From the NCBI GenBank assembly GCA_023376005.1, contig CM042142.1:55403729-55467728 (forward strand): a DNA stretch of 64,000 bases. The letters run 5' to 3'. Below are positions 63,317 through 64,000 of this stretch, in pieces. Below the pieces are notes generated by a model, which saw nothing but the letters and a program-made list of their open reading frames with translations, was not told the DNA's origin and did not search any database. Origin of the DNA: Doryteuthis pealeii (lineage: Eukaryota; Mollusca; Cephalopoda; Myopsida; Loliginidae). The translations under genes and the position numbers were made by a program. Position 1 is the stretch's first letter. The number at the start of each line of letters is the position of its first letter.

Positions 63317-64000
63317 TTATTAAAACATTTGATATGTTTACTTAAGAGCTATTCCAAATAGTTCAATATGTAAAAGGTAAAATAATCTTGATTTAACTCT
63401 CTCACTCTTTTTTTTCTTTCTTTCTTCTTTTTCATCTTTTCATTATGTTTGATTGAAACATATTAGTATTATCACTTCCGCAGGCTCAACACCTCTCTCT
63501 ATCTTTACCTACTCTCTTTCTTTCTTTCTTATTATATTTTTTCTGTGTAGCATGTCCGTTTTCTTTCCTTTCTTTCTTTATAATAAATATGGAATGGTTC
63601 ATTATTTAGTTGATGTTGACACTCATAAGAAATAAGAATTCAGCGGATAAGCAACACCAGATAATCTGAATTTACATTTTTGCATTTGATCTTGGATGAT
63701 TTGGACGGTGTCATTTTTAACCAGAGGGTGTTGCAAGGTGATAAAGTTTAAAATTCAGGACAAGTATGGCAACATTTGAAAAACTTGAATTACTGCTTAC
63801 AGTAGATTATCACAAAAGATTTATTTATAAAAAAAATCTTCTCTTCAGCTCTCTATTGGCATCTCAGGTAAATACCCACAGAGCCTCACACGATAACAAA
63901 AAAGAAGTTTTTGAGACACTTTGACCAATAGAAAATGTACCAACAATTATGGGACAGAGATTGTTTGATGTCTTTTTTCTGTCCCATAATCTTGCTACAT
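63317..64000. other. Unclassified stretch to window end
   Basis: (CTTT)n tracts at 63,405-63,430 and 63,510-63,580. A hairpin ATTATGGGACAGA / TCTGTCCCATAAT lies at 63,948-63,992, at the edge. No gene recognised. Confidence 0.45.

Overview
The window is eukaryotic: AT-rich, intron/intergenic-like DNA with no operons, no intact long open reading frame, tRNA-derived SINEs, decayed LINE reverse transcriptase, a Tc1/mariner-like element, solo LTRs, MITEs and many micro- and minisatellites. The mix (SINEs with a TAGCTCAGTTGG A box, several families with simple-repeat tails, GC-poor flanks) suggests a repeat-rich lophotrochozoan, plausibly a mollusc such as a cephalopod. That is an inference from repeat style; no marker gene proves it. 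I find no gene that is convincingly intact. The only host-gene-like coding blocks are a GOLPH3-like fragment (10.9-11.1 kb) and a weak ankyrin-like candidate exon (about 52.0 kb).

Layout. 1-1.19 kb: degenerate LINE 3' end and a 155-bp tandem duplication cut by a 100-N gap. 1.29-4.19 kb: a large inverted repeat starting right at the gap and containing a solo LTR in each arm. 4.2-9.3 kb: LINE and SINE fragments, four head-to-tail copies of a microsatellite-tailed element (family Y) and a mariner-like element nested in the last one. 9.8-10.76 kb: a 983-bp solo LTR with a heat-shock-type promoter. 10.9-14 kb: GOLPH3-like block, SINEs, a TTAGGG-cored MITE and a TTAA-flanked MITE. 14.03-29.45 kb (copy A) and 32.68-40.83 kb (copy B) are two versions of the same locus in direct orientation. 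Between them lie a second 100-N gap (29,457-29,556) and an inverted copy (C, 29.56-32.68 kb) of the start of B. Copy A carries a spectacular 130-bp satellite array (25.5-28.7 kb). 41-64 kb: dispersed SINEs, MITEs, foldback hairpins, a GC-rich dimeric element, a 36-bp minisatellite, LINE fragments and (TA)n tracts.

Families are named here for reference: SINE-1 (tRNA-derived, about 250 bp), T (second tRNA-like SINE), W (retroelement 3' region ending in a (CCAA)n tail), X (about 650 bp, begins ACTAGCAA), Y (about 380 bp, begins ACTAGAAG, ends with (CATA)n and a TTTATATATGT terminus), U (foldback with a short internal minisatellite), S (tRNA-like tandem array), R (GC-rich, about 240-270 bp).

The main interpretive points are these. 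Both N gaps are followed immediately by large palindromes, and A/B look like two haplotypes placed in tandem, so part of the architecture may be an assembly product. Within that, the A/B comparison acts as a natural experiment, revealing a SINE insertion polymorphism, VNTR expansion and an inverted-duplication mutation. The satellite is a three-level hierarchical array (43 > 130 > 260 bp) that grew out of the 3' region of a dispersed retroelement.
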